Assembly (NCBI GenBank): GCA_036015235.1 | Contig: CP107926.1 | Span: forward strand, 3,724,001 to 3,788,000 | Direction of reading: 5' to 3' | Source: Streptomyces sp. NBC_00433 | GTDB lineage: Bacteria > Actinomycetota > Actinomycetes > Streptomycetales > Streptomycetaceae | Length of the DNA stretch: 64,000 bases | Shown here: piece after piece, positions 48,094 to 56,730 of the stretch | Layout of the letters: every line of letters begins with the position of its first letter | How positions within the stretch are numbered: the first letter of the stretch is position 1 | Notes under the pieces: model-generated | Told to the model about the DNA's origin: nothing | The model's database searches: none | The model's input: only the letters and a program-made list of their open reading frames with translations | Position numbers and translations under genes: made by a program

Positions 48094-49449
48094 ATGGAGG
48101 ACACGGAAGGTCGGTGGACAGCGGACCAGGTGCTCGCACTCGCGCCTGACGCGGCGTCACGCTCCGCGGGCGCACGGCTCGCGGCGCCCGCGCCGTGGTC
48201 GGGCACGGGCGCGGCGGGCGCCGCGGTCTGGGGGCTGTGCGCGGGCAGCGGGAGCAGGCCTTATCAGACGGCGGTCGATCTGAGCGGACCGGCTTTCGCG
48301 TGCTCGTGCCCGAGCCGGAAGTTCCCGTGCAAGCACGCGCTGGGTCTGCTCCTGCTGTGGGCGGCGGGGGGCGGGGGGCCGGTCGCGTCGGGGGCGGCCG
48401 CGCCGGAGTGGGCCGAGCAGTGGATGGACGCGCGGCGGAAGAAAGCGGAGGCGGCTGCCGCCGCGGGGGCGGACGCGGGTCCCGGGCCCGGCTCCGCCGT
48501 GCCCGCGCAGGACGCGGCGCGGAAGCGGGCCGAGCGGCGGGCGGTCCGGGTCGAGGGCGGTGCGGCCGAGCTGGAGCAGCGGCTCACCGACCTGCTGCGG
48601 GGCGGACTCGCGGGCTCCGACCGGGCCGGATATCAGCAGTGGGACGAGATCGCGGCCCGCATGGTCGACGCGCAGGCACCCGGGCTCGCCGCCCGGGTGC
48701 GGGAGTTGGGGGCGGTGGCCGGCTCGGGGGGAGACTGGCCGTCGCGGATGCTGGAGGAAGCGGGCCTGCTGCATCTGCTGGCCCGCGGCTTCCTCGGCCG
48801 CCAGCGCCTCCCGGCGCCGCTGGCCGAGACGGTGCGGACGCGGATCGGCTTCACCGTCGACTCCGCCGATGTGCTCGCGGGGCCGCTGGTCAGGGCGAAT
48901 TGGCTGGTCCTCGCGCAGTACGACACGGCAGACGAGCGGCTGACGACCCGGCGGATATGGCTGTACGACGGGGAGTCGGGGCGGTTCGCGCTCGTCCTCT
49001 CCTTCGGCGCCGCCGGCCGCGCGCCCGAGCTGACGCTGCCCGTCGGCACGGTGCTCGACGCCGAGGTCGCCTTCCACCCGGCCGCGGTGCCGCTCCGCGC
49101 GGTCCTCGGCACGCGGTATGGCACGAGCCTGCCCGGGCAGGCGCCACCGGGCACCACAGTCGGCGCCGCGCTCGACTCCTACGGCACCGCGCTGGCCGAC
49201 GACCCCTGGCTCGACGCCTGGCCCGTCCTGCTCGCCGACGTCGTCCCCCTCCCGGGCCAGGACCGCTGGCGCGTGGCCGACGCCGACGGCGACGCGGCGG
49301 TGCCGCTGCTCGGCGCGGACCACTGGCGCCTCGCCGCCATATCGGGCGGGCACCCCGTCACCCTCTTCGCCGAGGCCGACGCCACCGGCTTCCGCCCGTT
49401 GGCGGGGTGGACACGGGCCTCTCCGAGGGGGGTGGCGCTGACGGCCTGA
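48094..49449 (+). CDS. SWIM zinc-finger protein
   Basis: 451 aa. The SWIM motif C-x-C-x(6)-C-x-H is complete: Cys70, Cys72, Cys79, His81 (ACSCPSRKFPCKHALG). SWIM fingers bind nucleic acid or proteins and occur in several DNA-repair factors. A charged Ala-rich linker (about 110-150) leads to a C-terminal region of unknown fold with conserved Trp-rich blocks. ATG 48094 has no ribosome site but sits right behind a consensus damage promoter. Followed after 355 nt by the DUF5691 gene; divergent from MoxR-DUF5682-VWA, a layout repeated in other Streptomyces. Confidence 0.88.
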   Translation: MEDTEGRWTADQVLALAPDAASRSAGARLAAPAPWSGTGAAGAAVWGLCAGSGSRPYQTAVDLSGPAFACSCPSRKFPCKHALGLLLLWAAGGGGPVASGAAAPEWAEQWMDARRKKAEAAAAAGADAGPGPGSAVPAQDAARKRAERRAVRVEGGAAELEQRLTDLLRGGLAGSDRAGYQQWDEIAARMVDAQAPGLAARVRELGAVAGSGGDWPSRMLEEAGLLHLLARGFLGRQRLPAPLAETVRTRIGFTVDSADVLAGPLVRANWLVLAQYDTADERLTTRRIWLYDGESGRFALVLSFGAAGRAPELTLPVGTVLDAEVAFHPAAVPLRAVLGTRYGTSLPGQAPPGTTVGAALDSYGTALADDPWLDAWPVLLADVVPLPGQDRWRVADADGDAAVPLLGADHWRLAAISGGHPVTLFAEADATGFRPLAGWTRASPRGVALTA

Positions 49450-49804
49450 CACGGGTGGCTGGTGACGGGGCATCGGGGGGCGCGGCGCGTCGGCGGCGAT
49501 GCCGGGTCGCGGGTGAGGGTTCTTCGCGGGTGGCGCCCGTTCGCGGGTGACGGTGCTTCGGAGGTGACGTCGGTTCGCGGGCGACGTCGGTTCGCGGGCG
49601 ACGTCGGTTCGCGGGCGACGTCGGTTCGCGGGCGAGGGTGCGTCGCCGATGGCGGCCGTTCGCGGATGACGGTGCTTCGGGCGACGACGGTCGCCCGTCG
49701 CGGTGCACGTGGGAAGCCACGCGGAGCGCGGGAGCACGGGCGGCCGCCGCCCCGAAGACGCGGGGTTCGCGTGATCGGCACGGGACGTACGAGGAGGGGT
49801 TCGG
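49450..49804. repeat. Gap with 17-bp tandem repeat (four copies) between SWIM and DUF5691 genes
   Basis: GGTTCGCGGGCGACGTC repeats exactly at 49572, 49589 and 49606, with a fourth partial copy at 49623; degenerate relatives of the unit (TTCGCGGGTGACGG and similar) extend over about 49510-49680. No convincing coding frame. The last 30 nt supply the DUF5691 ribosome site. 17 bp is not a multiple of three, so it is not a coding repeat. Confidence 0.85.
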
Positions 49805-51373
49805 ATGGATGGCGGATGGGACGACCTCGTCGGGAGCGCGCTGCTCGGGACGGAGCGGCGGCGGCCGGGCGGGGTGGTCGGGGATGCCGAGGAGGCGGCC
49901 GCGGGGTTGTTGGACGCCGCGGCGGCGGGGGTCGTGCGGCGGCGGGCCGGGCTGCTGCCGGGGGTCGCCGGGGAGCGGCCGGCCGTGGCGGCGGAGGACC
50001 GGCGGGCGGAGTTGCCGGACGCGGCACGGCGGCGGCTGGGGATGCTGCTGGCCGACCGTACCGCCGGCGCCGGGGGAAACCGGCGGGGCGCGGCGCCGAA
50101 TCTGGCCGAGCTGCTGCCGCAGTGGCTGGCCGCGGCCCACCGGGAAGGTTATGCGGCGCCGCCGGAATTGCTGCCCGCGCTGCTGGACGCGGCCCGCGCC
50201 CGCACCGACCTGCGGGCCGACGCCCTGGCCTTCGCCGGCCCGCGCGGGCGCTGGCTCGCGGGGCTGAACCCGGACTGGAAGTACGCCCTGCGGGCGGGCG
50301 CGGGGGCGGTCTCCGGTCCCGACCCGGAAGGGCCCGAGCAGGTGGAGAGGCTGTGGGAGGAGGGGCTGTTCGCCGAGCGCGTCGCCCTGCTCGGCCGCCT
50401 GCGGCTCACCGCGCCCGACACCGCGCTGGCGCTGCTGGCCGCGACATGGAAGAGCGAGCGGGCCGAGGACCGGCTGATGTTCCTGGACTCGTTGCGGACC
50501 GGGCTGTCCGCGGCGGACGAGCCGTTCCTCGAGCAGGCGCTGAGCGACCGCAGTCGCAACGTGAGGGCGACGGCCGCCGAGCTGCTCTCCGCGCTGCCGG
50601 AGTCCGCGCTGGCCGCGCGGATGGCGGCTCGGGCCCGCAGCTGCGTGTCGCTCGGGCCCGACGGCATCGTGGTGGAGGCGCCCTACGAATGCGACGCGGC
50701 GATGGAGCGGGACGGGGTGGCGCCGCGGCCGCCGAACGGGCGGGGCGAACGGGCGTGGTGGCTGGGCCAATTGGTGGACGCGGCGCCGTTGGCGACCTGG
50801 CCCGCGCGGTTCGGGGGCCGCACACCCGAGCAGATCATCGGGCTGCCCGTCCTGGACGACTGGCAGCCCGACCTGCACGCGTCCTGGTGCCGGGCTGCCG
50901 TCCGGCAGCGGGACGCCCGATGGGCGCGGGCCCTGCTCGGACCGCCCCCGGCGGCGGCCGCGCCGCTCGCCGCGGTCGGCGACCCGGCGAAGCTGCTGTC
51001 CATATTGCCGGGGGGCGAGCGGGCCGAATGGGTCGCGGCCTTCATCGCGGCGCACGGGCTGTCGGAGGCGTTCCAGATGCTCGGGGTGTGCTCGGTGCCG
51101 TGGGCCGCGCCGCTCGGGCGTGCGGTGGTGGACGCGCTGGACATCGCGCGGGACGCGGGCAGTTACCCCTGGAGCTTCAGCGGGGTGATGGGGCTGGCCG
51201 AGCGCTGCCTTGACCCGGCCGACTCGGAACAGGTCGCCGCGCTGGCTGGGGGTGGGGAGGAGCCGGCGGATTCCGCGCCGGGTGCGGTGGCTTATTGGGG
51301 GGAGGCCTTCCAGAGGCTGAGCGGTACGTTGCGCTTGCGCGCGGCCATGTTGGGTGAGCTGCGTTCGGCTTGA
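49805..51373 (+). CDS. DUF5691 family protein
   Basis: 522 aa Ala/Leu/Arg-rich, probably an all-helical HEAT-like repeat protein (ERVALLGRLRLTAPDTALAL; FLEQALSDRSRNVRATAAEL). The family typically accompanies SWIM and MoxR/VWA genes, as here. ATG 49805 has GAGGAGGGG 5 nt upstream. A scaffold or adaptor role is inferred from the repeat-like sequence and context only. Confidence 0.85.
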   Translation: MDGGWDDLVGSALLGTERRRPGGVVGDAEEAAAGLLDAAAAGVVRRRAGLLPGVAGERPAVAAEDRRAELPDAARRRLGMLLADRTAGAGGNRRGAAPNLAELLPQWLAAAHREGYAAPPELLPALLDAARARTDLRADALAFAGPRGRWLAGLNPDWKYALRAGAGAVSGPDPEGPEQVERLWEEGLFAERVALLGRLRLTAPDTALALLAATWKSERAEDRLMFLDSLRTGLSAADEPFLEQALSDRSRNVRATAAELLSALPESALAARMAARARSCVSLGPDGIVVEAPYECDAAMERDGVAPRPPNGRGERAWWLGQLVDAAPLATWPARFGGRTPEQIIGLPVLDDWQPDLHASWCRAAVRQRDARWARALLGPPPAAAAPLAAVGDPAKLLSILPGGERAEWVAAFIAAHGLSEAFQMLGVCSVPWAAPLGRAVVDALDIARDAGSYPWSFSGVMGLAERCLDPADSEQVAALAGGGEEPADSAPGAVAYWGEAFQRLSGTLRLRAAMLGELRSA

Positions 51374-51551
51374 CCGTGCCCCCCGGGGTCGCGCCCGGGG
51401 CCCGCTGCGGGACCTTCTCGCCGTCGTGGCTGGGCGCTCCGTTCTCCCCCAGAGCTTCGCGTGGGGGTACCTCCACGCGCCCCTGGGTGATTGCCCCTTG
51501 CGGTGCGTTCCCTGCCTGCGGCCGCGTCGTCCTCCGGAGCTTTGCCTGGGG
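51374..51551. repeat. Copy of dispersed intergenic repeat
   Basis: 178-nt gap between convergent genes. Holds TTCTCCCCCAGAGCTTCG and GCGTGGGGGTACCTCC (compare 24761-24795), then CGCGCCCCTGGGTGATTGCC and the core TGCCCCTTGCGGTGCGT (51492-51508) followed by CTGCGGCCGCGTCGT, as at 32260. Confidence 0.75.
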
Positions 51552-52043
51552 CTAGAGCTTGCCTCGGCGGAGGCCCTGCCAGGTCCAGCCGGAGGTGAGG
51601 ACGGTTTGCTGGAGGGTGTGTTTGAGGTCGTCCGTGTCGAAGCGGTAGGACTCGCCGTCGGGGGCGAGGTCGCGGCCGGCGAACTTCTGGTGGATCTGGC
51701 CGTGGGCGCGGGAGGAGGTGCGTTTACGCGGGGGGGCTTCGCCGGTCAGGGTGAATTCGGAGTGGTAGTCCATCGTGTGGACCTCGGCGGTCTCCGGGAT
51801 CAGGCGGAGGCGGATCTGGAAGTCCTCGCAGTCCTGGACGCGGCCGAAGACGCCCTTTCTGGTCAGCTTCACGAGCTGGAACTCGGCGACCAGGTCGACG
51901 CCTTCGGGGGTGCCGTCGCGGATGACGTACCGGGCGTCGGGGGTGTTGAGCGCGAGCAAGGAGTCGCGGAGGTCCGCAGCGGTGCGCGGGGGGAGGCCGG
52001 GGGCGGGCACCAGGGTGACGTTCTGGCGGTTGAAGAGGCTCAC
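51552..52043 (-). CDS. Conserved hypothetical protein
   Basis: 163 aa soluble protein, beta-rich, with no recognised domain (LVAEFQLVKLTRKGVFGRVQ; FQIRLRLIPETAEVHTMDYH). GTG 52043. Last gene of a four-gene set (NP-repeat protein, WXG-like protein, LpqN/DcrB-like protein, this one) that reads like a type VII secretion-associated module; a chaperone-like role is possible but unsupported. Confidence 0.7.
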   Translation of the reverse strand: MSLFNRQNVTLVPAPGLPPRTAADLRDSLLALNTPDARYVIRDGTPEGVDLVAEFQLVKLTRKGVFGRVQDCEDFQIRLRLIPETAEVHTMDYHSEFTLTGEAPPRKRTSSRAHGQIHQKFAGRDLAPDGESYRFDTDDLKHTLQQTVLTSGWTWQGLRRGKL

Positions 52044-52056
52044 GGAATCATTCAGC

Positions 52057-52563
52057 CTATGCAGTCGGTTCTGGCGACCCGGTGTCCGGGCCGACGGTGC
52101 GGACGAAGTCCTGGAAGTCGCCGAGGACGTCGTCGTGCTGGCCCGCGGTGGCGGTCAGGGCCAGCCGGACCACGGCCCGCTGGTGCGGGTCGTTGTCGTC
52201 CAGCAGGGACAGGTAGACCTGGGTCTGGAGGAGTGCGTGCCGCACGCCCTGGATGACGGTGGTGAAGGACATCTGCTGGGTCAGGGCGGGCGCGGCCTCG
52301 GAGCCGGTTTCCTGGCGGCCGGTCAGCACGACCGATCCCGCGATGCCGCGCATGCGCTCGACCGACGCCTCCGCGATGTCGGCCAGGGAGGCGTCGTCGG
52401 GGCGGTATTCGCCGTCGATGGTGATGTTGGCGGTGAAGTGGTCGTCGGGCTTCGCGTAGAGCGCGACGAAGGCCACGTCGGGGGCGCCGACCTCGTCCGG
52501 CGGCGCGGGGTGCCAGCCGTCGGGGAGCCGGAATTCGATCGGCACCGGCAAGGTCGTGGACAT
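52057..52563 (-). CDS. DcrB/LpqN-like hypothetical protein
   Basis: 168 aa. IEFRLPDGWHPAPPDE at the N-terminus, an internal VSFTTVIQG-like strand pattern (MSFTTVIQGVRHALLQTQVY) and the closing FQDFVRTVGP recall the DcrB/PsbP-like fold found in actinobacterial LpqN and type-VII-secretion-linked proteins; there is no signal peptide. ATG 52563. Separated from the next gene by 13 nt and from the WXG gene by 38 nt. Confidence 0.7.
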   Translation of the reverse strand: MSTTLPVPIEFRLPDGWHPAPPDEVGAPDVAFVALYAKPDDHFTANITIDGEYRPDDASLADIAEASVERMRGIAGSVVLTGRQETGSEAAPALTQQMSFTTVIQGVRHALLQTQVYLSLLDDNDPHQRAVVRLALTATAGQHDDVLGDFQDFVRTVGPDTGSPEPTA

Positions 52564-52601
52564 TTCGGACTCCCTCTCGAACCGGGTGGTTCAGCCGTAC
52601 G

Positions 52602-53972
52602 TCAGAACAGGCTGCCGATGCCGTGCCCGATGGACTTGGCCACGCCGCCGGCCTTGCCAGCCACCTTGCCGACATCATGCGCGATATTCCCCGCCGCGTC
52701 GGCGGCGTCGTTCGCCGCGTCGGCCACCTTGTGCGGGTCGACGGTGAATTCGAAGCCCACCTCGCCGCCGAGCCCGACGGCCGCGCCCACCTCGCCGCCG
52801 AAGTGGTATTTGCCGTCGTCGCCCTTGCCGAAGTCGACCTTGGCGTCGGCGCCCACGCCCGCCCAGCCCTCGGCTGTCGTGCCCGCGCCGATACCGCCGG
52901 CCTCGACGCCGCCGGCGACCGAGCCCTTCGCGCCGGCGAAGGCCTTCACCCCGGCGCTGCCGCCCTGGGGGCCGATCTTGACGCTGCCCGAGGCCTCGGC
53001 GCCGGCGAGTCCGGTGGCCCGGCCGTAGACGCCGACGTCACCGGCCTCGATACGCCCTTCGGTCAGCGCCCGCGCACCAGCGGAGACCTCGACGGTGGCG
53101 CCGAGGCCCTTCTGGGTGAAGCCGTAGTTGGCGGAGGCCCTGGCCCCGACGTTGGCGTCGGCGATGCCGGACAGTGTGAGCGAGCCGTTGGTCAGGGTGC
53201 CCTTGGCGGTGACGTGGCCGAGGTCGGCGTAGACCTTGGCCGAGCCTTCCTTGCCGTAGGCGGTGCCGCTGGTGGAGACGCCCGCGTTGGGGCCGAGGAC
53301 GGTGGTGGAGCCGTCGGCGTGCCAGCCGTCGGTCTTGGTGGTGCCGGGTTTGCCGTGGGCCGGGACCGGCGGCAGGTCGCTGTCGGCGTGCGCGTTGAAG
53401 CCGCCGACGCCGCCGCCGTCCAGCGAGGTGTCGCCCGTCGCGTTGCCGAGGGCCAGTTTGACGCTCTGGTCCGCGTCGTCCACGGAGTGCACCGCTTTGG
53501 CTATCGCGGCGGTCCACTCACGGGCGGCCTGCCCGTACTGGGCCATCAGGGTGCTGTATTCCGGGTCGTGGCGGTAGTCGAACCGCTCCTTCTCGGTGAG
53601 CTTGTCGAAACCGACGTAGGTGGCGACGCCGGAGCCGTCGACCTTGAAGTCCTTGGCCTCGGCGTCGGCGACCAGGTCCTTGACGGCCTTCTGCCGCGCG
53701 GTCAGCTCGGTGTGGGCTTCCTTGAGGATGCCGGCGATGGCCAGCGCCTCGGTCTTGGCGGCCGCGAACTCGAAGGAGGTGGCCGCGGAGCCGCCCTGCT
53801 GGGCGCCGAAGGCGACGCCCTGCCAGTTGCCGTTGGCCAGGGCGCCCTGTACGTGCTTCTGGTAGTCGCTCTGGAGTACGCCGAAGCGCTCGCCCATCTT
53901 CTGCCAGGTGTCGGACACGTCAGAAAGCGGCGACAGGTCGGCGGTCATCACGTCGTGGTAGGTCAGCGGCAC
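52602..53972 (-). CDS. WXG100-like protein with long glycine-rich C-terminal region
   Basis: 456 aa. The first 90 residues form a helical hairpin with W-x-G at 50-52 (NGNWQGVAF), as in WXG100-type substrates of ESX/type VII secretion. Residues about 190-420 are Gly/Ala/Val-rich beta-like repeats (GATVEVSAGARALTEGRIEA; GSVKIGPQGGSAGVKAFAGA), a layout found in the stem of polymorphic secreted proteins, but no toxin domain follows; the end is a helical A-A-D-A-A stretch. GTG 53972, 13 nt after the preceding gene. Confidence 0.75.
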   Translation of the reverse strand: MPLTYHDVMTADLSPLSDVSDTWQKMGERFGVLQSDYQKHVQGALANGNWQGVAFGAQQGGSAATSFEFAAAKTEALAIAGILKEAHTELTARQKAVKDLVADAEAKDFKVDGSGVATYVGFDKLTEKERFDYRHDPEYSTLMAQYGQAAREWTAAIAKAVHSVDDADQSVKLALGNATGDTSLDGGGVGGFNAHADSDLPPVPAHGKPGTTKTDGWHADGSTTVLGPNAGVSTSGTAYGKEGSAKVYADLGHVTAKGTLTNGSLTLSGIADANVGARASANYGFTQKGLGATVEVSAGARALTEGRIEAGDVGVYGRATGLAGAEASGSVKIGPQGGSAGVKAFAGAKGSVAGGVEAGGIGAGTTAEGWAGVGADAKVDFGKGDDGKYHFGGEVGAAVGLGGEVGFEFTVDPHKVADAANDAADAAGNIAHDVGKVAGKAGGVAKSIGHGIGSLF

Positions 53973-53985
53973 GGTCGGTCCCCGG

Positions 53986-54597
53986 TCACATCTGGTCGAG
54001 GCTGGTGGGCAGCGGCTGGAAGACGGGATTCGTACCGATCGGCGGGTTCGTCACCAGCGGGTTCGCACCGGCGGCCGGGTTCCTGCCGAGCAGCGGATTC
54101 GTACCGATCAGCGGGTTCGTCACCAGCGGATTCGGCCCCGCGGCCGGATTCGTGCCGAAGGTGGGGTGCGTGCTCAGCAGCGGGTCGGTGACCAGCGGGT
54201 TCGTGCCGGTGCCGAGGTCGGTGCCGATGCCGAGGTCCTGGCCCTGGAAGAGGGTCTTCGTGCCGCGCAGCGCGCTCAGTTCCGACTCCAGGCGGCCCAT
54301 CAGGCGGCCGGCCTGGCCTCGCCAGGTGGTCATCGCCGTGGACAGGCCCGTGTCGGTGGCCCAGGCGGCCAGGCCGGGCAGGCCGGTGTCGGGTTTGGCG
54401 GAGTTGAAGATCGGCGGGGGCGCCGGGGCGAGCATCGGCGGGTGGACCGCGCCGCCGCCCTCGCCCATGCAGCCGGCTGCGCGGGTGTCAGGGAGCAGGC
54501 TCTGCTCCATGTACGTCACGGCCCGCTGCTTGTCGCTCGCCGAGCTCGCCAGTGTCGACCCTTGCGAATGCTGTCCTTCGCTGCCCCCGGAACCCAC
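53986..54597 (-). CDS. Hypothetical protein with 23-residue Asn-Pro repeats
   Basis: 203 aa. Residues about 30-110 are helical with one W-rich block (TTWRGQAGRLMGRLESELSA), compatible with a WXG-like secretion partner. Residues 133-201 are three tandem 23-residue units beginning NPLVTNP (NPLVTDPLLSTHP, NPLVTNPLIGTNP, NPLVTNPPIGTNP). GTG 54597 has GAGGGGG upstream; ATG 54477 is a shorter option. Operon-first gene before the WXG protein, so the two are likely a secreted pair. Function unknown. Confidence 0.6.
   Translation of the reverse strand: MGSGGSEGQHSQGSTLASSASDKQRAVTYMEQSLLPDTRAAGCMGEGGGAVHPPMLAPAPPPIFNSAKPDTGLPGLAAWATDTGLSTAMTTWRGQAGRLMGRLESELSALRGTKTLFQGQDLGIGTDLGTGTNPLVTDPLLSTHPTFGTNPAAGPNPLVTNPLIGTNPLLGRNPAAGANPLVTNPPIGTNPVFQPLPTSLDQM
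53995..54201 (-). repeat. 69-bp coding tandem repeat (three units)
   Basis: Three consecutive 69-nt units encode the NPLVTNP-type 23-residue repeats of the gene above; first two units end in NPAAGP/NPAAGA. Confidence 0.75.
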
Positions 54598-54836
54598 GGG
54601 TCGTCCCCCTCGCGCACGCGCAGCCCCCACCCGCCGGGCGCCGAGCGGGCGTGCAGCGGGTGCTTCGGCAGCACCTTATGGGTGCCGCAAGTGCGGAAGA
54701 CAACGTTCCAGTGACGCTGCGAACAACCATGGCCCGAGCTTCTGCGGGGTCATCCCCCGTCACACCAGCACCGCAACCGGTGGAGCGGCGCCGGAAGCGG
54801 GCGCGGAAAAAATTACGAAATCCGGCTGCGGAGGGT

Positions 54837-55244
54837 TTAGGCGGCCGTCGGCACGTTCTCGTTGACCCATGCCACGACGTCGCCCGTCGGTGTGCCAGGG
54901 GTGAAGATCGCGGCGACGCCGAGGGCCTTGAGCGGCGGGATGTCCGCGTCGGGGATGATGCCGCCGCCGAAGACCTTGATGTCCTCGGCGTCGCGGTCCT
55001 TGAGCAGCTCGATGACCTTGGCGAAGAGGGTCATGTGGGCGCCCGACAGGATGGACAGGCCGATGGCGTCCGCGTCCTCCTGGATGGCGGTGTCGACGAC
55101 CTGCTCGGGGGTCTGGTGGAGGCCGGTGTAGATGACCTCCATACCGGCGTCCCTGAGCGCCCGTGCGATGACCTTCGCCCCGCGGTCGTGACCGTCGAGT
55201 CCAGGTTTCGCGACCACTACGCGGATCGGACCGGACACACCCAT
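54837..55244 (-). CDS. icmB: Cobalamin-binding small subunit, isobutyryl-CoA mutase type
   Basis: 135 aa stand-alone B12-binding domain. [21 protein letters not shown] has the D-x-H-x-x-G cobalt-ligand motif (His19), with SILSGAH and [12 protein letters not shown] completing the Rossmann-like fold. It closely resembles S. coelicolor IcmB (SCO4800), which pairs with a separately encoded large subunit IcmA to interconvert isobutyryl- and n-butyryl-CoA, supplying polyketide starter units. ATG 55244 has GGAGG 5 nt upstream; the ATG at 55256 lacks one. No large subunit lies in this window. Confidence 0.9.
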   Translation of the reverse strand: MGVSGPIRVVVAKPGLDGHDRGAKVIARALRDAGMEVIYTGLHQTPEQVVDTAIQEDADAIGLSILSGAHMTLFAKVIELLKDRDAEDIKVFGGGIIPDADIPPLKALGVAAIFTPGTPTGDVVAWVNENVPTAA

Positions 55245-55604
55245 CTCTGCCTCCATGCGTATGACGCGCGGCCGTGGACTGCACTGCGTGAACGTGTGTG
55301 AACGAACGTTATCGTCAGCGTCCGGCACCCGTCAGTTTTACGGAAGCCACCGAGGGGGAAATCACACAGTGGGACACATTCCCCAGATGTCGGGCCGACG
55401 GCGGCCTGCCAGGGCGTAGGGACACGCCCGGGCCGTTCGGCGACCCGTCGGGTTTGCTGAGGAGCCGCTGTCAGGACGCCGCATTGCCGCGCTCGCCAGC
55501 CGCAGGGCGCGGTGATGCGGCATCCGCGGATCGGTCCGCGGGCGCCGGCTTCTCCGATGGCACCGGGGTCAGTGCGGACTCCGGGCCGCGACGGGAGGTG
55601 GGCC
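55245..55604. other. 360-nt divergent intergenic region, icmB / lipase
   Basis: Contains the AT-richer promoter segment around 55290-55370 (AACGTGTGTG, GAACGAACGTTATCG, CAGTTTTACGG) and a GC-rich second half. No gene is convincing; a weak AACGT...ACGTT inverted repeat (spacer 10 nt) lies near 55290-55310. Confidence 0.35.
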
Positions 55605-56591
55605 ATGGCCGGCCAGTCGTCAGGGGCGGAGCAAGGCGCAGGGCAGGCAGGACGAGCGGGACAAGGCGCGGGAAAGGGCGCGGCGAAAGGCTCGGGGCAC
55701 AGCTCGGCGAAGAGCGCGCGACGCAGCTCGGCAAAGGGCTCGGGACACGGCTCGGCGAAGGGCGCGGACCGGGAGGAGGCCCCCGGCGAGGGGTCGGGCA
55801 AGGGCTCGGACGACGCGGGCGCGGGCAGCACGGGGAGCCGCCTGTGGCACGGCGTCGGCCTGGCCAGGGCCACCGCGGTGGACCTGGCGGTCCTGGCGGG
55901 CCATCTGGTGATGTATCCGACCGGCATGCTCCCGGAGCGCGACGAAGGCCGGGAGCCGGTCAGGGCGCATCCGCCCGTGCTGCTGCTGCACGGCTTCGTG
56001 GACAACCGTTCGACCTTCGCGGTGCTGCGCCGCTCGCTGCACGAGCACGGCTGGCCGCAGGTCCAGGCGCTGAATTACTCGCCGCTCATCGGAGACATCC
56101 GCACCGCCGCCGAGCTGCTGGGCCGCCATGTGGAGGAGATATGCGCGCAGACCGGCCGCCGCAGGGTGGATGTGGTCGGGCACAGCCTCGGCGGGCTGAT
56201 CGCCCGCTACTACGTGCAGTGCCTTGGCGGTGACCTGCGGATCCGTACGCTGGTCACGCTCGGTACACCCCATTCCGGCACCCGGGCGGTGCCGGCGCTG
56301 GCGCCGCATCCGATCATCCGGCAGATGCGGCCGGGCTCCGACGTGCTCACCGAGCTGGCGGGGCCTGCTCCCGGGTGCCGTACGCGGTTCGTGGCCTTCT
56401 GGAGCGATCTGGACCAGCTGATGATCCCGGTGGAGGCGGCCTGCCTGGTCCACCCGGACCTGCCGGCGGAGAATGTCAAGGTCAGCGGGGTCGGACACCT
56501 CGCACTGCCGGTGCACGGCACGGTCGTCACCGAGATCCGCCAGGCCCTCGCGGGGACCGGACCGCTGCGCCCGGCGATCGAGGCGGCATAA
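55605..56591 (+). CDS. Alpha/beta-hydrolase lipase/esterase
   Basis: 328 aa. Residues 1-78 are a Gly/Ser/Lys-rich low-complexity leader (AKGSGHSSAKSARRSSAKGSG-like), then a hydrophobic stretch (VDLAVLAGHLVMYP) and the hydrolase fold: oxyanion region LLLHGFVDNRSTF, nucleophile elbow GHSLGG with Ser194, and the catalytic His in GVGHLALP. Resembles triacylglycerol lipases of Streptomyces next to icmB (SCO4799-type). ATG 55605 has GGGAGGTG upstream. Confidence 0.87.
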   Translation: MAGQSSGAEQGAGQAGRAGQGAGKGAAKGSGHSSAKSARRSSAKGSGHGSAKGADREEAPGEGSGKGSDDAGAGSTGSRLWHGVGLARATAVDLAVLAGHLVMYPTGMLPERDEGREPVRAHPPVLLLHGFVDNRSTFAVLRRSLHEHGWPQVQALNYSPLIGDIRTAAELLGRHVEEICAQTGRRRVDVVGHSLGGLIARYYVQCLGGDLRIRTLVTLGTPHSGTRAVPALAPHPIIRQMRPGSDVLTELAGPAPGCRTRFVAFWSDLDQLMIPVEAACLVHPDLPAENVKVSGVGHLALPVHGTVVTEIRQALAGTGPLRPAIEAA

Positions 56592-56602
56592 CGGACACAT
56601 AA

Positions 56603-56619
56603 CGGTCGGATACCGACCG
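56603..56619. promoter_or_regulatory. Perfect hairpin CGGTCGG-ATA-CCGACCG upstream of the M23 gene
   Basis: 7-bp arms around ATA, 12 nt after the lipase stop and 112 nt before the peptidase start. Could be a terminator of the lipase gene or an operator. Confidence 0.45.
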
Positions 56620-56730
56620 AACGCCGGGCAAGCCGGACGTCAGGTTACGGGCAGAGATTGTCGCCGCCGCCTACAGCGGGCTACAGTCACCGCTAATTCT
56701 CCTGATGCCGAGGCGAAAGAGAAGCTGGCG

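Noticed and set aside
55298..56233. A 311-codon frame starting MNERYRQRP upstream of the lipase
   Set aside because: It runs into the lipase in another frame and loses protein-like composition; no family motif.
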